A DNA stretch of 64,000 nt, from the NCBI RefSeq assembly GCF_030272615.1, contig NC_081410.1:284209957-284273956 (forward strand), given 5' to 3'. The notes beneath the pieces are model-generated. The model was not told the origin of the DNA. It worked only from the letters and a program-made list of their open reading frames with translations, and made no database searches. Position 1 is the stretch's first letter, and each line of letters opens with the position of its first letter. Source of the stretch: Cryptomeria japonica. Lineage: Eukaryota; Streptophyta; Pinopsida; Cupressales; Cupressaceae. The position numbers and the translations under genes were made by a program. Below are positions 1 through 11,139 of this stretch, piece after piece.

Positions 1-159
1 CTAAGCAATACAGGATACTGAATAGAATTCCAGAAGGGATGTGTCAAAGTTCATGACAAACATGGAAAGCTGGCTGCTACCGGGACCCAAACAAGAGGTA
101 ATACATTTCATCTTGATTCAACTTGAAACAATTGTCTATATGCAAAAATAGAAGATACC

Positions 160-2829
160 TAGTTATTTCATAAAAGGTTTTGTCATGTAAATTTTGATAA
201 CCTGATCAAAATAAGTAAGAAGCACTGAGTAAGAGGTCTACCGAGCTTGGAAAAACCTAAGAATGCAATATGTCGAGGATGCCAAATGGGTAAGATGACA
301 AGATAAAGATTTACAAGTAAGTCCTACACTTCTAAAGGAATTTTACATCTTGTACACACTGATCTTTGTGGTCCCATGAAAGTTCAAAGTTATTATGGTG
401 ATAAATATTTCATATTATTTGTGGATGATTACTTAAGAATGATGTCAGTTATGTTTTTAAAAGAAAAATCAAAAGCCTTTCAAATGTTCAAATGGTATAA
501 GGCTAGAGTTGAAAAAGAAAAAGGAAGATAGTTGAAATGTCTAAGATCTGATAGAGGAGGAGAATTCATTTCTGATGAATTTAATCTATTTTACAATTAT
601 CACGGTATAAAGAGACAAGTGTCTGCACCGAGAACACCTCAACAAAATGGGATAGCTGAAAGAAGAAACAAATCAATTGTAGATTGTGCCAGAACCCTGA
701 TGATAGAAAAGAGGGCACCTCAAGCATTTTGGAGAGAAGCAATAAGCACTGCAGTTTACACCCTGAACTGAGTACAACTGAAGAAAGCAAATTTGAAGAC
801 ACCATATGAAATCTGGTATGATAAGAAACCCAATGTAAGTTATTTTAAAATATTTGGAAGTAGATGTTATGTTCACAAAGATGACAGAAATGGAAAGTTT
901 GATCAGAAAAGTGAGGAAGGAACATTTCTTGGTTATTCTTCTAGAAGTAAAGCATTTAAATGTCTGATCAAATCATCTAACAAAATAGTGGAAAGTGCAA
1001 ATGTGAAAATTGATGAATTTGCAGAAAGAAATGATGAAAGAAATTCCAAAGAACTAGAAAAATATGAAGAATTTTTTTATGTTCAATCGAGAAGTCCTAC
1101 CGATAAAGTTGCTGAAGAAAATGAAGATAATATCCAGTTACCGAGTGATGAAGAAGATCATACAGATCCTATTGAGCCTATATTAGCCAAATATGTCAAA
1201 AGAAATCATGCATCAAGTCAGATTATAGGAGATAAGGATGATCCAGTGATGACAAGGAACAAACTGAGGCAAAACACATGTCTGATATCTGAATTTGAAC
1301 CGAGGATAGTAATAGAGGCATTTTGTAATGAAGATTGTATAAATGCTATGACAAAAGAAATTGAACAAATCAAGAAGAATGAAACATGGACACTGGTCCC
1401 AAGATTGAAGGACAAAAATTTAATTGGTACAAAGTGGATTTTCATAAACAAGCTAAATGAAAAAGGAGAGGTCATTCGGAATAAAGCAAGACTAGTTTGC
1501 AAAGGATATGCTCAAGAAGAAGGAATTGATTATGGTGAGACTTTTGCACCTGTGGCAAGACTTGAAGGAGTGAGAACATTGTTGGCATATGCTACTTTCA
1601 AAAATTTTAAGGTATATCAAATGGATGTTAAATCTGCATTTTTGAATGGTATACTAGAAGAAGTTTATATTGAACAACCTGAAGGATTTGTTGAAGACAA
1701 GAATAAAGATTAGGTATGTAAATTGAACAAAGCTTTATATGGTTTGAAATAAGCACCTAGAGCATGGTATGAGAGACTACACTCTTACTTAATCAAGATT
1801 GGTTTTATAAGAACAAGTGAAAACAACATGTATATGAAAAATGATGAAAACAATGGTATACTACTTTCAACCATATTTGTTGATGATATTATTTTTTGTG
1901 GTAATGACTCCTTACATAAGATCTTTTGAAATGAAATGTGCAAAGAATATGAGATGTCATTAATTGGTGAGATAAAGTATTTTATAGGTTTGCAGATACT
2001 ACAAATGAAAAATGAGATTTTCATTACTCAATCCAAGTATATAAAGGAAATCTTGAAGAAATTTGGAATGGAGGATTGTAAACCTGTAAGCACTCCTATG
2101 AGTACCAATTGTAAACTATTAAAAAGTGATGAATCTGCATTTGTTGATGAGACACTTTACCTATCTATGATTGGAAAGTTGCAATATGTGGTTCATAGTA
2201 GACCAGATATAGTACATGCAGTAAGTATAGTTGCAAGATTTTCTGTAGATCCCAAAGAAACTCATTTGACAACAATCAAGAGAATTTTCAGATACCTGAG
2301 AGGCACTGAATATTATGGCTTAGTGTATGAAAAGAGGAATGATTTTGATTTAAAATTTTATACTGATGTTGATTGGGCAGGAAACATTGATGATAGGAAA
2401 AGCACAAGCGGTGGAGCTTTATTTTTGAGAGATAGACTAGTAAGTTGGCTTAGCAAGAAATAAGGATGCATTTCACAGTCAACAACTGAAGCTGAATATG
2501 TCACTGCAGCATTGAATTGTACCAATATAGCATGGTTCAAACAACTGTTGGAAGGTATGAATGAGAAAGTTACTGAGCCAATAACTATATTCTGTGATAA
2601 TACTAGTTCCATTAACATTTCAAAGAATCTAGTAATGCACTCTAAGACAAAGCATATATCTATAAAGTATCATTATCTTAGAGAAGAAGTCCAAGAGAAG
2701 AAAGTTGTACTGGAATATATCAGTTCGAAGGAACAAATAGCAGATATTTTCACAAAGCCATTGCCAAGGGACACTTTTGAGTATCTCAGAAGTCAGTTAG
2801 GGATCCTACGCCTATCTTGTACTCACTGA
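160..2829 (+). pseudogene. Copia pol remnant: pre-integrase, integrase, RT, RNase H
   Basis: Degenerate polyprotein. A GAG_pre-integrase zinc module is readable near 169-290 (KRFCHVNFDNL then CRGCQMGK). The integrase core shows HTDLCGPM with the first Asp at 361, SDRGGEF with the second Asp at 550 and the Glu of NGIAERRN at 658, a D-X35-E spacing. RT starts near 1380 ([21 protein letters not shown]) and has FVDD near 1877 where YVDD is usual. RNase H runs to the stop at 2827 and keeps STTEAEYV and ADIFTKPL. In-frame stops occur at several places, for example before 532, at 769, 1711, 1750 and 2461, many being TAG at expected Gln or Trp. It would have integrated and reverse-transcribed the element's RNA. 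Confidence 0.93.
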
Positions 2830-3229
2830 CAGAGTTCGGTGAAAACATCAATTCTATGAATCTAAAGGATAAATATTTATGATTTGGTGTTGCTTTACAC
2901 ACTTTAGGAGGTTGCCTAAAGTTGTACAAGGAAAAAGTGATTAAAGACAAAGATGCTCTAACCATGAATGAGACTGCAAGGAAATTACTTCACAAAGGAA
3001 GAAATCATGAATTAGTTTTTCTTTTTGGCATTGTTGTCAAAGGGGGAGAAGACTAATTTATAAAGAACTAACAAAAGACGCTGGGAGAAGACTAATGATA
3101 GGGGCAGAAGACTTCAGGAGAAGGTTTAAACAACTCAAAGATAATAGGAGAAGTCTAAACATCAATCTGAATCTGAATAAGTTTGTATTACCATTTAAAG
3201 TTGGTATTGCCATCAATGCCAAAGGGGGA
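2830..3229 (+). other. Copia-I 3' spacer with repeated purine tracts
   Basis: Non-coding 400 bp between the RNase H stop and the LTR. It contains two AAAGGGGGAG tracts, near 3039 and at 3221-3230, each preceded by a TTG..GTCAA or ATCAATGCC context. The second is next to the LTR and is the likely plus-strand primer. No reading frame of note. Confidence 0.7.
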
Positions 3230-3290
3230 GATTGCTAGCATTACAATAGAAAGGAGATTGTTAGCATTACAATAGAAAGGAGATTGTTGG
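3230..3290 (+). repeat. Tandem triplication across the PPT/LTR junction
   Basis: A 26-bp unit beginning GATTGYTAGCATTACAATAG occurs at 3230-3255 and 3256-3281. A third, diverging start at 3282 leads into the LTR (TGTTGGCATT at 3285). The unit therefore repeats the purine-tract/LTR-start sequence itself. Confidence 0.85.
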
Positions 3291-4715
3291 CATTTCAATA
3301 AGTATATTGAGAAGGTTGCTGGACATTATTGATATAACTAAAGAAGGATGATTACTGTCTTAATAATATTATTTTGTCATTGATGTCAAGAAATTGATTT
3401 TCTAATTCAGTATGATGTTGCCATATCTTGAGAAGTATGTTTTGATGAGTATTAAGAGGTTGGTAAGTGACACAGAAAGAATGTGATAATGAAGGAGAGA
3501 AATAAGTTATTCAATGGGCAACTATTACCGAGTTAGACAATGATGAGATCATGTTGTTTTGATTGTTTTGATATCCTACATATGTTGTTGATTATAAGTT
3601 TAATATTGTACTATGTCACCGAGCAAAGAATCTAGTTGGTAAACCCTAAGGTTATCGATATTGCTTAAAGAAGGAAGAATGTCTACTGAGTGAAGTTCAG
3701 TATTAACTGAGTAACAACCGAGTTATAATAGATCGCAGTGGATGAATAAAAGCATTATTTAATGAAGGATGTTGATGAGATGGAGATGAATAAATGATTG
3801 GTATGTCATGCAAGAAGTTTGTTGAGGATCGACGACATGGAAAATCAAGAGGAAGATCTACATCACAGATTGAACCGCAATAACCTGGCACAAGTTCCAA
3901 GGAAGGAATGCAAGTTCCAAGGCAAGGTAAACATTTTTTAGATCGAAGGATACATTGAACCTAGTCAGGTTTGAAGATCTGATGGCTAAGATTGATCATG
4001 GGAAATGTGATCAAGGAGATTAAGTGGTTAGAAATTGTTTATAAATAAGAAACTATTGATGAACAATGTATATAGGCAAATGTATGCACAGTGATGCTAC
4101 AGTAATGTTTACCAAGCACAAAAGCTTGAAGATCTGATTGAAGAATAGATTGAGAAGCCCAACAAGGGACAAGATAAGTCTTATGACAAGATTGTTTTGA
4201 GCACATAGAATCTGCTTTGGTATTTCAGATGTGAAGTTGCAGATATACTTTATTACTATTATTTATTTTGTAAGTGAAAGGAAATCTCTTAACCGAGTGG
4301 ACCTAACAGTCTTATTTGTAAATCCTCTAGCAAGGTAACATTCTAAATGAGTGTTTGAAATCCTTTGACAAGGTCACTTCTAACAAAGTGCAAGACTCTA
4401 ACAAGTCTAAGGGAAATCCCTTAACTGGGTCACATCTAGCAATGTGTTTGTAATCTTTAACAGGATTAGCTTTTAACCAAGCATACTCTAGAATGGTATA
4501 TTTCTTAGTGGGTCCGAAATCCCACAGTGGTTTTTCCCTATTTGGGTTTCCACGTTAAATGTGGTGTTAAATGTGTTATGATGTTTTAAGTGTATCTATT
4601 TATGAGTATTTAATGATTTAGTTGCATATCAGTAAAGGCTACCGAGGTTGAATCTGGTGAATAAATTGTATTGTGAAGTTTTTATGATTCACCCCCCCTC
4701 TCATCTTAACTAACA
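3285..4715 (+). repeat. Copia-I 3' LTR
   Basis: Begins TGTTGGCATT after the purine tract and ends near TAACTAACA, following the pyrimidine-rich ATTCACCCCCCC block that marks the end of every Copia LTR here. It contains CCCACAGTGGTTTTTCC and GGGTTTCCACGT near 4521-4555, and degenerate repeats of the type AATCCCTTAACNGGGT between about 4280 and 4480. The 3' end is placed by analogy with the other Copia LTRs and may be off by a few bases. Confidence 0.82.
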
Positions 4716-4725
4716 ACCACTTCCT

Positions 4726-4870
4726 ATGGAAGGGAGAGATGCAGGAAGAGGAGGGTTTGGAGAAGCGAGAGGATTACCCTCTCCAGGATTAGGCAAAGGT
4801 AGAGGATTCAATAGAGGTTGGAGCATTTGGATTGATTTTGGGCAGATTCGTCCAGATCCAGGAGTGATCG
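4726..4870 (+). pseudogene. Unidentified reading frame, first half (split by chromovirus)
   Basis: An open frame begins at ATG 4726, ten bases after the Copia-I LTR, and reads for 48 codons to the left target site of the chromovirus. The product starts Gly/Arg-rich and then has a WSIWIDFGQIRPDPG segment. Counting one copy of the 5-bp target site, the frame continues without shift at 24837. I do not recognise the protein. It may itself belong to an older element, since the second half also carries TAG stops. Confidence 0.5.
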
Positions 4871-7800
4871 TGTAGTACCCCTACTTGTTTGAACTCATTA
4901 GACTCATATTTTATTACTGGTTGTTTTCAATGGATACATTACCATGATATATTATTTAGATTTTTATAACATTATGCTTTAACTAGAGATGAGATATATA
5001 TTCTATTTGCAGTATTTCAGTACTTGTGATTTATGGCATTTTATAGATTATTGCTATGTACTGACATTTTACTTTATCTATGCAATGTGTAATTATATGT
5101 TGTGTGTTTGTGAGTGTATTGGATGCAAGGGGATGATTTTCCTTCACTCATTTTGGTGAGACAGGGAATGCCGCGATTCTCCTTCATCGATGTGTATGTC
5201 GTGTTTTCTATATTGCATATATATGCATGTGTGGGTCAATGATGTAAGATATTGCAGGTACAAGTACCGGGTAGGTACGAGGTATCGTCTCCACCTAGCT
5301 TCACAGGTCTGAGCATGCCTTATATTTTCCAATGGAAGTGGAGGAGATAGTAGTTGACCCTATTTTACTTAGTTACACTCATGTGAGTGTCATCAGTTGG
5401 TCGTCTTGTTAGTTTGTTCGGCCTTCATATTTTGTCATTTTATATTTTATGGGTAATTGTTTGAGATTTGTTTAATTTGAGTGTTTTAGTGGATTTAATT
5501 AGTTAATTAATTAAGTTTATGAAATTATCTCATTATTGTATTGTTTATGCATTGAGATTATAAATTTAGTTAATTAAAGAAATTATTAAATTAAGCTGCA
5601 TGGTATTAGAAATATATTTTTATTTAAATAGAAAAATAAATTAGATTAATTGTATTTATTATTTTATGAAGTTATAATTAAATAAATGAATAAAAGGATT
5701 AATTAGAATTAAAATATTGTTATAATTCTTTATTTAGAAAATTAATTAATGTGCATGAGAAAAGAAAAGAAAGAATAATGTTTTTTAATTATTGCATGTT
5801 AGCTTATCTTTTGTGATAAATTTAGAAAATAAAATAAAAATTACTATTATTCTAAATTTAGGTTTTTTGTGAAAAAACTATTGAACCTAGAATTTTAGTT
5901 TAAATAGGGGAATACGTCTTTATTTTAGTTACACAGGAACAGGTCCGGAATTTAGGTGAAGGAATTTATTGGAAGCTTATTGAAAAAGTTAGGGCGCTTC
6001 TACAGATTTCTTCTAGGAGAGCTATACCAGGTTGGAGGAATTCTTAGTTGTGGGTTTTAGTAGATATTTCTATTTTTCTCTGTTTGATGTGTGTGTGTAA
6101 AATTATTGTCGAATATAAACCCTCTTTTGGTGAATTCAAGTTTTGTTTTAAAATCCATGCCTGATGTGTTTTTCTAGTTTATGGGAGGGATGTAATTTTC
6201 AAAACATTGAGAAAATTAATTTATTCTCTCTAGTTTAATTTTTATTAATAGTCCTTTAAATAAATCTTGTGGTTTCTTAGAAATAAATTTAATTGTGAAT
6301 TAAATTTATTTGATTATCTAAATTTTTTTTAAAAATTGTGTTTGAAATAAAATTATGTGAAGGAGTTTTCAATTTATATGAAATTTTAAAATTCTATGGG
6401 AATTATGTAAAATGATTTTTTTTGGAATTTGGAAATTAATATTAAAAAATAAATATATAAAAATGTAGGGCATGCTACCTACGGTAGCATCCACTACCGG
6501 CGGTAGTACACAGTACTGCCAGTAGTAGCAGTGCTACCGAATGATAGTACTAGCTACCAACGGTAGCTTAGGCAACCGTGCCAAGGGTCATAAACAATTT
6601 TTAACGTGTTTTTTAATTTTTAATTAAATTTCTAACCCCTGTGCGTACTGCGGTATGACTGTTTCGGGTTTTGTATCCAGGGGTTGGATAAATAAAATTT
6701 ATTATGTGTTATATTATATATGTATATAAATAGATATATGTACATTCATATATGTGTTTATATATATATTTATATATTAGATATGTTTTCCTTATGGTAG
6801 TTATTATAATATTTTTAATGCATTTTAAATATTATTTAATTACAGTATGGAATGTTTCAAAAATAGAGCTTATAATTTTTATAAATATGTTAAAAATACA
6901 TTAGGAGAATTACTTTTATTTTAAATCTTTTTGGACAAATGACAAGAAGGATGTTTTTAAATAGTTGTATTTTCTTATTATTGGAAAAATCTTTATTTTC
7001 AAATAATTTATGCTTTGGCTATTTTAAGAAAAGATTGCTTGTATTAGGATCTTGTGTAAATGATATTTTCAGTCAAGCTTAAATTTCATTGGTATTCTAG
7101 TTGAATTGTCATTGTGTCCTATGTTATTATTTCTCCTTGACCAGGTGTTGTTGTATAACCTATTTGATACGAGCCATTATGTGTTTTTGTCAAATGGTCA
7201 ATCTTGGATTGGTATTTGTGTATCCTTCACCTGTGGTTGTTAGGATTGTTTATGGTTGTCTATTTCGTCATAGAGTTCTCATGGAGAGAAACATTTCCTG
7301 TTAGTGTCCTAGGAGAGAGAGTGGCTTTCGAGCGGGGGTCGTGCCCAAAGTGGATGATAGGATAACTCATCAAAAGTTGGTTAAAAAGTGATAACATAAT
7401 AATATATTAGGGGGGAGTGAGATAAATATTAATTAAGATAAGCGTACATCGTGCATAACTGAGTGCTTGTACAGGGCTCATAATGTTAGGAGAAGGCAGA
7501 GAATGGCAAACTTACCACCTTGTCTTCATGAAAGGATTGGTAGGGTCTGCATGATACTTAGTTGGAACCGGAGGCTCGGGAGAGGTTACGAGGAGAAACC
7601 CAAGGATGGGGGTCGGGACCTATGGAGGTTGTACCATGGTAACCATCAAGCTATGTGATGACACTCTCATTCATAGAGTCACTTGTGTTTTGTGAGTTGA
7701 GTCACATGGATGTTTGCAGAGTCTTGTAGTCCTTTTGTACTTGTCTTACTTTGCTTGCTTGAGGGATTTCTACTATCTCCTAGTAGGGTGGGGTGGTTCC

Positions 7801-8392
7801 ATTTCGGGATCACATGGTCGGGTGGTAGTGTCACTTCCGATCAGATGTTCTGGACTGTATCTTCAGATGAGGAAAGGCTTAGCTACTGTTTCTTGGTTCG
7901 CGGTTTATGTACCAGCTCCTGTTTGAGATCATTGTTTAGTTGAGACCTTTTGGTCATTGTATCAAACTTTTATGTAACCTTGATATTGTAACTCTATAAT
8001 CTATGGTATATTTGGAAGCCATGTATTTGTGGATATTGTAAATATTATGTCAGTGAAATGAATGTAATTGCTTTGATCTTATGTTTAAATGGTTTATGGA
8101 AATTGGATACATTGGAATAATTTTATTTCTTTATTATGAAATTTGGATGTATGTGTAGTTTTAAATTTTAGTATTCAATTTATCTAATTAAATGGATTAA
8201 CTGTGGTGTTAATATAATCTACGAATTAATCTTCATTGGTTACCCTTAGGAAAACATATGTTAGACTCCCGCTATGTTATTAAATGTGCAATGGTTTTAG
8301 TTAGTGCACTTAGTCTTTAAAAAAAAAATTATTTCACCCCTTAGTTGCCTAGTTGTGTTGTTTTCCTTTAGGGTTCCTGGCGGGGCATTACA
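4871..8392 (+). repeat. Chromovirus 5' LTR (3.5 kb)
   Basis: Starts TGTAGTACCCC and ends GGGGCATTACA. AT-rich for most of its length. It contains a compact cluster of CTACC/GGTAG inverted repeats at about 6474-6590 and no convincing gene; the short open frames near 7467-7943 have no recognisable domain. The repeats differ from the 3' LTR by a small insertion within the palindrome cluster and by many transitions. Confidence 0.93.
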
Positions 8393-8394
8393 TT

Positions 8395-8406
8395 TGGTAT
8401 CAGAGC
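8395..8406 (+). other. Primer binding site (initiator tRNA-Met type)
   Basis: TGGTATCAGAGC begins two bases after the 5' LTR end, a perfect match to the common plant LTR-retrotransposon primer site. Confidence 0.92.
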
Positions 8407-8544
8407 CCAAGTTTCAACACTGGGTACTCTGGTTTTGTGGTGTGCCTTTTAGTTGACCATTTTGCTTAGGTCATAATGTTTGTATCTCTCTTGTCTTATC
8501 CTTGCTATGGATTTGAACCATTTTCTCTTTTATGGTACCAGGTC

Positions 8545-8859
8545 ATGGCTAGAAAAGCTAGAGGAGGTGGTGGTATGGGTGGTCACAAAGGAGGCAGAGA
8601 TGGAGGATGGGGCTGTGGTTCTAACCATCATAGTCCTTCACCACCACCCACTCATGTGAGTTTTGAGCTGGAATAGTCAGTACATCAAGAGCAGGAACAA
8701 TCTGTTCATCAAAACTCTCAGCATGCAGGAGAACATGTTCCCAAAAGGGAAGAGCTGAGGTAGATATTTCAGGAGGTTCTGGCTAGGTTAGGCCAAAGGC
8801 CTAAGTTTGAATAGCCTATTCATGCTTTGGTTGAGGAGCCGCTTCAATAGGCTCCAAAG

Positions 8860-8903
<44 letters not shown>

Positions 8904-9586
8904 ACCAAGGAGAGGGGAGATTCCAGCTGTCTGAGATCCACCTTCCTTGGGTCACATAAAGGACTTGATGAGGTCCAATCCTCCTTACTTTGATGGTATG
9001 GGTACTGGTCTTGAGGCAGAGACCTAGCTTATCAACTTGGACCGGTGTTTCACTATGTTTCCATACAGCAGCAATACCAAGGCGAGATGTGCTATTATGC
9101 ATCTCAATAAATTTGCTTCAATTTGGTGGAGGTTAGAGGAGGAGAAGATCAGTGTATGTATTAACACCATCACATGGGAGCTATTTCTAGAGAGATTCAG
9201 GGCACGCTTTCTCTCACCCTAATGGAGGCAGAGTCGAGCAGATGAGTTTTATGCCTTGCGTCAGTATGTGTTGACAGTAGACTAGTATAAGCACAAGTTC
9301 TATGAGCTCAAACAATACGCCGGAATTGGTAATGATGAGGCTATGCTTGTCCAACATTTCCTAAGAGGTTTGAATGATCGTATCAGTGGAGGTCTAAGGA
9401 TATTCGAGCCAACTTCAATGGAGATAGCCGTGGTGAAGGCCAGATTAGTTGAGCTGAACCTTAGTCATGCACTTGGTGGTCAGATAGGTGTGCAGATAGG
9501 AAGTGCACCTACCAGTGGAAATAAATCTTGGGGAAAATAGTCCTAGTCAGCTGTACCATTTAGAACTCCTCAAGCACCTGCTAAGA
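8545..9586 (+). pseudogene. Chromovirus gag, 5' part
   Basis: Gag begins at ATG 8545 with a Gly-rich N-terminus, runs through a 40-bp GA microsatellite, then shows a Retrotrans_gag domain: NPPYFDGMG near 8970, WWRLEEE near 9124, FLERFRARFLSP near 9187, and FYELKQYAG near 9300. Stops interrupt it at about 8674, 8761, 8812, 8833, 9025, 9220 and 9538, mostly TAG. The frame is cut at 9586 by the LARD1 insertion and resumes at 17640 with the zinc knuckle. Its role would be the particle shell that packages element RNA. Confidence 0.9.
8862..8901 (+). repeat. (GA)20 microsatellite inside gag
   Basis: Forty bases of uninterrupted GA within the gag reading region; read in frame it gives alternating Arg-Glu. 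Probably expanded after insertion. Confidence 0.97.
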
Positions 9587-10762
9587 TTTTAGGCCCAATA
9601 TGGAAAGCTAATGTACTGAGAGGGGAGGGGTGAATCAGTACTTCAAAACTTTTCTTCAATAATAACTTTACTGTTATGCATAAACTAAATAGTGTAGTAA
9701 CATAATATAAAGCTAAAACAAATAGATAACAATCATACATGATTCACTCCATAACACATATATTTTGGTTACGCAGAAACTCTTGGTTAGAGAGAAAAAC
9801 TATGGTGGGGATGGTACCCACAACTTCACTACTACAATAATAAAGGTTGCTTAGTTAGAGCTACATGATTAGCTATTTCTGATAGCTTACCCTGTTAGGA
9901 GTATCAAGATCTGTTAGATCTACCTTGCTAAAGGATTTTACAACACTTAATCTAAATGCCGCACCTAGTTAGAGGCTTTACAATTTATAGACTTGATTAG
10001 AGTCTTTTACCTTGTTAAAGGTTTCTCTTACAACTTCAAAATATTACAATAAAATCATTACAAATATCTGCAACTTTACATCTGAAATGTTATAGTAAAT
10101 TCTATGTGTTCAGAATAAGATTACCTTGCTTATAGCCTACCTCGGTAACCCATATAGTAACTCGGTAAACCCTTCTATTTACTTTGTTCTTTGACTGTTC
10201 TTTGAAATCCTTCTCGGTGACCTTTGTGTCTCTATAACAGTCATAACACTTAGTGCTTTCACATGTCTTACTTCATATATTTTGATATCTTCCTTTCTGT
10301 CATGCTACATGTATATTTTTGATCTTAATCTATGTTGTATAAATAGATCTCTTATGTCGGTGATCCATTCATTGCTTCAATCTTAGAAGTATATTTTATC
10401 AAATGAATAACCATGCAAAATATTTCATTGGTTAGATGACCTCAAAATCATAGACAATATTTAAGTGCAATTTTCAATGTGATAACAGTTAGATGTTCCT
10501 CGATCTTGTAACACATTTCCATATGTATGTCTAGGTTCAGTGAATCTGGTAACACATTTCACTCGGTGTGTCATCTTTGCTGCTCGCTAGACATGGAATG
10601 ATACTTGGTAGATAGCTCAGTGTATACTACGCTCTGAGACTATTATCTTCTATAACCAACTGGATTGTGCATACTGACTGAATATCTCGGTAGAGATAAC
10701 CACCTAGAGTATATAGAATAACTTTGAACATAAAACTAATGGCAACTTGATAAGTAGTAACA
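9587..10762 (-). repeat. LARD1 3' LTR
   Basis: On the plus strand it begins TTTTAGGCCC, where the other copy has TGTTAGGCCC, and ends AGTAGTAACA. The pyrimidine-rich end block appears here reversed (GAGGGGAGGGGTGAATCAG). It carries the reversed LTR module with TGGTGGGGATGG near 9804 and degenerate repeats of the CCTTGTTAAAGG type. Confidence 0.93.
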
Positions 10763-11139
10763 ATCTCCCCTTTTGACATTAGTTGAGATGTTTGACAAAA
10801 ACTACTTTCAAAGTTATAACTCAATAATCTATATACTTGAAAAATTTGACTATACTGATAGTATATACAATAGTCAATGAAATAATATATCCAGATATAC
10901 TCCCCTTATCGATATACTGTACAAAACTTATGATTTTGCATGCTCGGTGATCAATGTTCTGTGTGCACTTGTTCTTTGCTTACTGTTTTGTTTACTGCTT
11001 GGTACTCTGCACTTGGATACTCTTCTCACTCTGCTCGGTATACTCCCCCTGTATAGTACACTCCTTTTGTTTGATACTTTGAATACTATATCACTCCCTT
11101 AATACTGTATCACTCCCCCTTTTTGACAAACATCAAGAC
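10763..11139 (-). other. LARD1 3' non-coding region with polypurine tract
   Basis: Read on the minus strand, the purine tract (plus-strand ATCTCCCCTTTTGACAT) is at 10763-10779 beside the LTR. Further purine tracts occur near 10900, 11042 and 11114. No coding potential seen. Confidence 0.75.

Larger units (their letters stand above)
1..4715 (+). mobile_element. Ty1/copia retrotransposon, 3' portion (Copia-I)
   Basis: The 3' part of a Copia element: pre-integrase, integrase, reverse transcriptase and RNase H in Copia order, then a polypurine tract and a 3' LTR of about 1.43 kb. The 5' LTR, gag and protease lie beyond the left edge, so target-site duplication cannot be tested. Integrase preceding reverse transcriptase is what assigns it to Copia rather than Gypsy. 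The long 3' spacer with repeated purine tracts and the LTR composition resemble SIRE/Maximus-type elements, but the lineage is an inference. Coding decay shows it is not autonomous now. Confidence 0.93.

Noticed and set aside
5700-5900. AT-rich LTR stretch considered as a matrix attachment region or origin
   Set aside because: Only base composition supports it; no specific motif.
7710-7943. A 77-residue open frame present in both chromovirus LTRs (also 24150-24383)
   Set aside because: The two LTRs were identical at insertion, so presence in both is not independent evidence. A second frame is also open over the same stretch, and no domain or motif is visible.
9600-10760. Left LARD1 LTR considered as a solo LTR
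   Set aside because: A second direct copy, a purine tract and a perfect TAAGA duplication define a full element.
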